From Clostridiaceae bacterium (GTDB lineage Bacteria > Bacillota > Clostridia > DSM-8532), in contig JAAYPS010000198.1 in NCBI GenBank assembly GCA_012519655.1, positions 1 through 46,694 on the forward strand: 46,694 bases of DNA, in the 5' to 3' direction. The notes beneath the pieces were generated by a model that searched no databases, was not told the origin of the DNA, and saw nothing but the letters and a program-made list of their open reading frames with translations. A program made the position numbers and the translations under genes. Of this stretch, positions 44,285 to 46,694 are shown piece by piece (the first letter of the stretch is position 1; every line of letters starts with the position of its first letter).

Positions 44285-45073
44285 TTACAACTCTTTGGCG
44301 ACCTCTTTAAGATTTTCAAATATAAAATCAGGTTTTACATCTGAGTTTTCTACATCTTCTAGTTTAGTTTCGCCTGACAGAACCAACAAGCTCGTTGCCC
44401 CGTGGTTATATGCCGTTGCAATATCGGTATATAGTCTGTCGCCTACAAACACGATATCATCAAGCTCTAAACCTGTTCGATCCAAAATACTATCAACGGT
44501 TTCTCTATTTGGTTTTCCAAGATATTTAGGATTTTTGTCTGTTGATGCAGTAATTAATGCACACATTGCTCCACAATCAGGAATAAATCCATCCTCGGTG
44601 GGACAATTGAAATCAGGATGGGTTGCTATAAAATCACTACCATTTCTAATGAGGGTACAGGCTATTGATAGCTTTTCGTAAGTGAGGCTTGTATCAAAGG
44701 AAATTACAACAGCGTCGGCATTTTCACTTCCGAGTTTTATTCCACTTTCACGAAAACTCTTTTCTACGATATCGGTAGCCACTAAATATATTGTTTTGTC
44801 TTGGTAATATTTCTTAAGATAGTTTATTGTAACATCACCAGAGGTCATTATTTGATCATCCCTAATTTTAAGCCCCATTGACTCAAGCTTTTTAACATAA
44901 AAATCCGATGTTTTTGATGAATTATTCGTAAAGAATAGATACTGTTTCCCGGTGGATTCCAGCTTTTCAATAAAATCCAATGACCCGTCAATTATTTTGT
45001 CACCTAGATAAAAGGTTCCGTCCATGTCTAATACGAATAGCTTACTCTTCTTGAGATTGTTTTCTTTTGCCAC
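44285..45073 (-). CDS. HAD-IIA family phosphatase (NagD/Pho13-like)
   Basis: A cytoplasmic phosphatase of 262 residues. HAD motif I is LDMDGTFYLGD, motif II FFTNNSSKT, motif III has the lysine in KYLGKPNRE, and motif IV is VFVGDRLYTDIATA. The C2-type cap between motifs II and III places it in subclass IIA (NagD, AraL, PgpH-like). The substrate is unknown, likely sugar phosphates. GTG 45073 lies 7 nt behind AGGAGGA. It is downstream of glpP but separated by 240 bp and a hairpin. Confidence 0.9.
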   Translation of the reverse strand: MAKENNLKKSKLFVLDMDGTFYLGDKIIDGSLDFIEKLESTGKQYLFFTNNSSKTSDFYVKKLESMGLKIRDDQIMTSGDVTINYLKKYYQDKTIYLVATDIVEKSFRESGIKLGSENADAVVISFDTSLTYEKLSIACTLIRNGSDFIATHPDFNCPTEDGFIPDCGAMCALITASTDKNPKYLGKPNRETVDSILDRTGLELDDIVFVGDRLYTDIATAYNHGATSLLVLSGETKLEDVENSDVKPDFIFENLKEVAKEL

Positions 45074-45203
45074 TAGTAAATCCTCCTAAGCATTTTAATA
45101 TGATATTAACAGAAACTCCAGTTTGGTAAGTAAATCATTCAACAATATGTATTGTAGCAAATGACCAATTACCTCTTGTAATGAAACCTCTGTTGTTATA
45201 GCA

Positions 45204-45260
45204 ATAAATAAAGAGTCACGCAAAAAGATGTAGAAAACTCTAAATCTAATTATGTGACTC
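45204..45260 (-). terminator. probable terminator of glpP
   Basis: GAGTCAC (45213-45219) and GTGACTC (45254-45260) form a 7-bp stem with a long loop. Read on the minus strand the stem is followed by TTTATTTATT. The long loop lowers confidence. Confidence 0.45.
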
Positions 45261-45316
45261 CAATTCTCCAAGTTATATATATTTGTTAACCTTCATCATA
45301 AATTAGCTCAATAAAA

Positions 45317-45886
45317 CTATAAATCCCAAAGTTCAACCCGACCTGTAGAAGCTGCTAGTGCTCCGGAATTTAATACTTCAATTACGTCTTCTTTGGTTGT
45401 AACCAGACCACCTGCGATAATAGGGATGGGTAATTGATGACTAATACGTTCAAGTATTTTAGGAATAATACCAGGTAAAATTTCAACCATATTTGGTTTT
45501 ATTGAATTTGCTGTTCTAATCGATGTCTCATATGCCATACTATCAATCAAAAAAAACCTCTGGATTGTAAACATTCCTTTGTCGTTTGCATATCTTATGT
45601 TGCTATTTTTTGTGCTAATTATTCCGTCGGGCTTGATAACGTCGCAAATATAATCCACAGCACAGTTATCTCTACCTATGCCCTCGAGAAAATCCAAATG
45701 AATCATGGCACATTTTCCTGACTCTTTTACCCTATCAACCATGGATTTAATATTAAAAATATTTGCATGTAGTAAGAAGATAGTTGATACAGGGGAGGAG
45801 ATGGCTTGCTGTAGTAACTCTTCATTCCTTACTCCTGCAATAATTGGATTTTGCTCTATCTTGCTTATAATCTCTTTGTGATTCAT
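45317..45886 (-). CDS. glpP: glycerol-3-phosphate-responsive antiterminator GlpP
   Basis: A 189-residue regulator that, with glycerol-3-phosphate bound, lets polymerase read through leader terminators of glp mRNAs. The family motifs NPIIAGVRNEELL, STIFLLHANIFNI, MIHLDFLEGIGRDN, GIISTKNSNI, EILPGIIPKI and IIAGGLVTTKEDVIEVLNSG form the TIM-like barrel. Glp target genes are not in the window. AAGGAT precedes ATG 45886. Confidence 0.92.
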   Translation of the reverse strand: MNHKEIISKIEQNPIIAGVRNEELLQQAISSPVSTIFLLHANIFNIKSMVDRVKESGKCAMIHLDFLEGIGRDNCAVDYICDVIKPDGIISTKNSNIRYANDKGMFTIQRFFLIDSMAYETSIRTANSIKPNMVEILPGIIPKILERISHQLPIPIIAGGLVTTKEDVIEVLNSGALAASTGRVELWDL

Positions 45887-45976
45887 TAATTTTATCCTTC
45901 TTTAAAATAGCTTTACTTTATATTACTTCATAATGATAACAGCGTCAATTAAATTTGCAAGAACATAACCCAAGCT

Positions 45977-46522
45977 CTAATTTGATATTTGCATACTGGA
46001 TTTTATTTCTTTAGCGATGTCTTTATCTTTAAGCACCGATACGATTGCAAGGGCAAAATCTAGTGCTGTTCCCGGCCCTTTGGATGTTATAAAATTTTCA
46101 GATATTACTACATTTTCATTTTTAATAGTGGCACCAATCAAATCCTTTTCAAAACCTGGAAAACACACAGCTTCTAGCCCTTTTAAGTATCCCTTTTTAC
46201 CAAGTATCATCGGTGCAGCACAAATTGCTGCAATCCATTTAGTGTTTTTTACTCTAAATGAAAGCCCTTCCTGCAATATATCATTATTGTCGAGATTCGT
46301 CGTTCCTGGCATACCGCCGGGAAGCACAACCATATCTGCATTATTAAGGTCAGCATCAGAAATAAGTATGTCTGAAACTACACTGATTTTGTGTGCACCT
46401 GTTACTGTTTTTGAATCAGAAATTGATACGGTACAAACATCGATATTTGCTCTTCTTAATACATCAACTACTGATAATGCTTCAATTTCTTCAAAACCAT
46501 CTGCTAACATTACATATACCAT
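45977..46522 (-). CDS. DJ-1/PfpI family protein (YajL-like)
   Basis: A 181-residue flavodoxin-fold protein of the DJ-1/ThiJ/PfpI superfamily. The conserved acid is in LADGFEEIEAL, VVLPGGMPGT follows, and the reactive cysteine sits in the nucleophile elbow AAICAAPMILG. Members act as protein deglycases, chaperones or oxidative-stress proteins; the role here is not decided. AAAGGTGGT precedes ATG 46522. It may share a transcript with glpP, 90 bp downstream. Confidence 0.9.
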   Translation of the reverse strand: MVYVMLADGFEEIEALSVVDVLRRANIDVCTVSISDSKTVTGAHKISVVSDILISDADLNNADMVVLPGGMPGTTNLDNNDILQEGLSFRVKNTKWIAAICAAPMILGKKGYLKGLEAVCFPGFEKDLIGATIKNENVVISENFITSKGPGTALDFALAIVSVLKDKDIAKEIKSSMQISN

Positions 46523-46572
46523 TTAAATACCACCTTTCTAAATACTTTTAATACTAAAAAATTAATTAGATT

Positions 46573-46688
46573 GCACGCGCCTAAGTTCCGCCGGAGGCGT
46601 ATAATAGGCTCATTTATGAGGTTCTTATATCATGAATAATTATAATTCATGATATAACTGCGCATGTGCATTTTTGCGATAGCAAAAA
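46573..46688. other. series of hairpins at the window end
   Basis: Four inverted repeats follow one another: CGCCT / AGGCG (around 46578-46599), CTCAT-TT-ATGAG (46609-46620), a 13-bp perfect stem TTATATCATGAAT / ATTCATGATATAA with a 7-nt loop (46625-46657) and TTTTTGC-GATA-GCAAAAA (46671-46688). The window stops here, so the role is open. Confidence 0.5.
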
Positions 46689-46694
46689 GATTGC

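Noticed and set aside
44253-44681. Plus-strand open frame of 142 codons
   Set aside because: It lies opposite the HAD-IIA gene, which has all four motifs. Ser/Leu-rich composition is typical of antisense frames.
46017-46526. Plus-strand open frame of 169 codons over the DJ-1 gene
   Set aside because: The opposite strand encodes a complete DJ-1/PfpI protein with active-site Cys and a good ribosome site; this frame is its shadow.
1-46694. Prophage, insertion sequence or integrative element
   Set aside because: No integrase, transposase, phage structural or conjugation gene was found; the gene content is core-like throughout.

Overview
The window comes from a low-GC, endospore-forming member of the Clostridia. 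Three things support this: sporulation genes (spoVM, ylbJ), typical clostridial conserved hypotheticals (DUF4364, DUF512, DUF5685, YkuS/UPF0180), and strong AGGAGG-type ribosome sites combined with frequent TTG and GTG starts. The species cannot be named from the sequence alone. Coding density is ordinary. I see no prophage, intact insertion sequence, CRISPR array or rRNA operon; the window looks like core chromosome with a few repeat-bearing gaps.

Left part (1-16 kb): cysK lies on the minus strand and ends beside a short repeat. It is followed by an orphan PAS histidine kinase, a DUF218 membrane protein and a DUF4364 protein. Next comes a TCA-branch operon (aconitase and NADP-isocitrate dehydrogenase, overlapping by 8 nt) with a consensus promoter preceded by a pair of direct repeats. 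Housekeeping genes follow: an RluB-type pseudouridine synthase, a membrane protein, glyA, yceD-rpmF, a DUF512 radical-SAM-like protein, a GT4 glycosyltransferase and mntP.

Middle part (16-31 kb): apbE is divergent from a NusG-domain-II protein and a Gx/HepI-type membrane protein, a set linked to extracytosolic flavin redox systems. Next is the block spoVM, rpmB (inverted), recG, rsmD, coaD, a coiled-coil protein and ylbJ, which matches the Bacillus order in part and has a run of non-ATG starts. In rsmD the expected start is ATA. After it comes a cluster of an Asp23 protein, DUF5685, a J-domain/Cys-tail protein and a small membrane protein, the best candidate here for a poorly described system. 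An N-acetylmuramoyl-L-alanine amidase and mutS2 follow. A perfect 25-bp inverted repeat with a third, direct copy sits just behind mutS2.

Right part (31-46.7 kb): iorA-iorB-paaK (aromatic 2-oxoacid oxidation and aryl-CoA ligation) lies behind a long, apparently structured leader. Then come tRNA-Asn and tRNA-Ile2(CAT), trmK, a Nif3-like protein, the RNase P RNA gene, a long coiled-coil protein, a GNAT acetyltransferase and a stand-alone MurG-type transferase. These are followed by a ComEA-like protein, YkuS, a two-halves-in-one ABC-type permease with no partner genes, and three minus-strand genes (HAD-IIA phosphatase, GlpP, DJ-1/PfpI). The window ends in a series of hairpins.

Several intergenic regions carry two copies of a candidate regulatory site spaced 59-65 bp apart (upstream of ydcF, acn-icd and nif3). 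These are read directly from the sequence but no regulator is identified. All functional names rest on motif recognition by eye; no database search was run.
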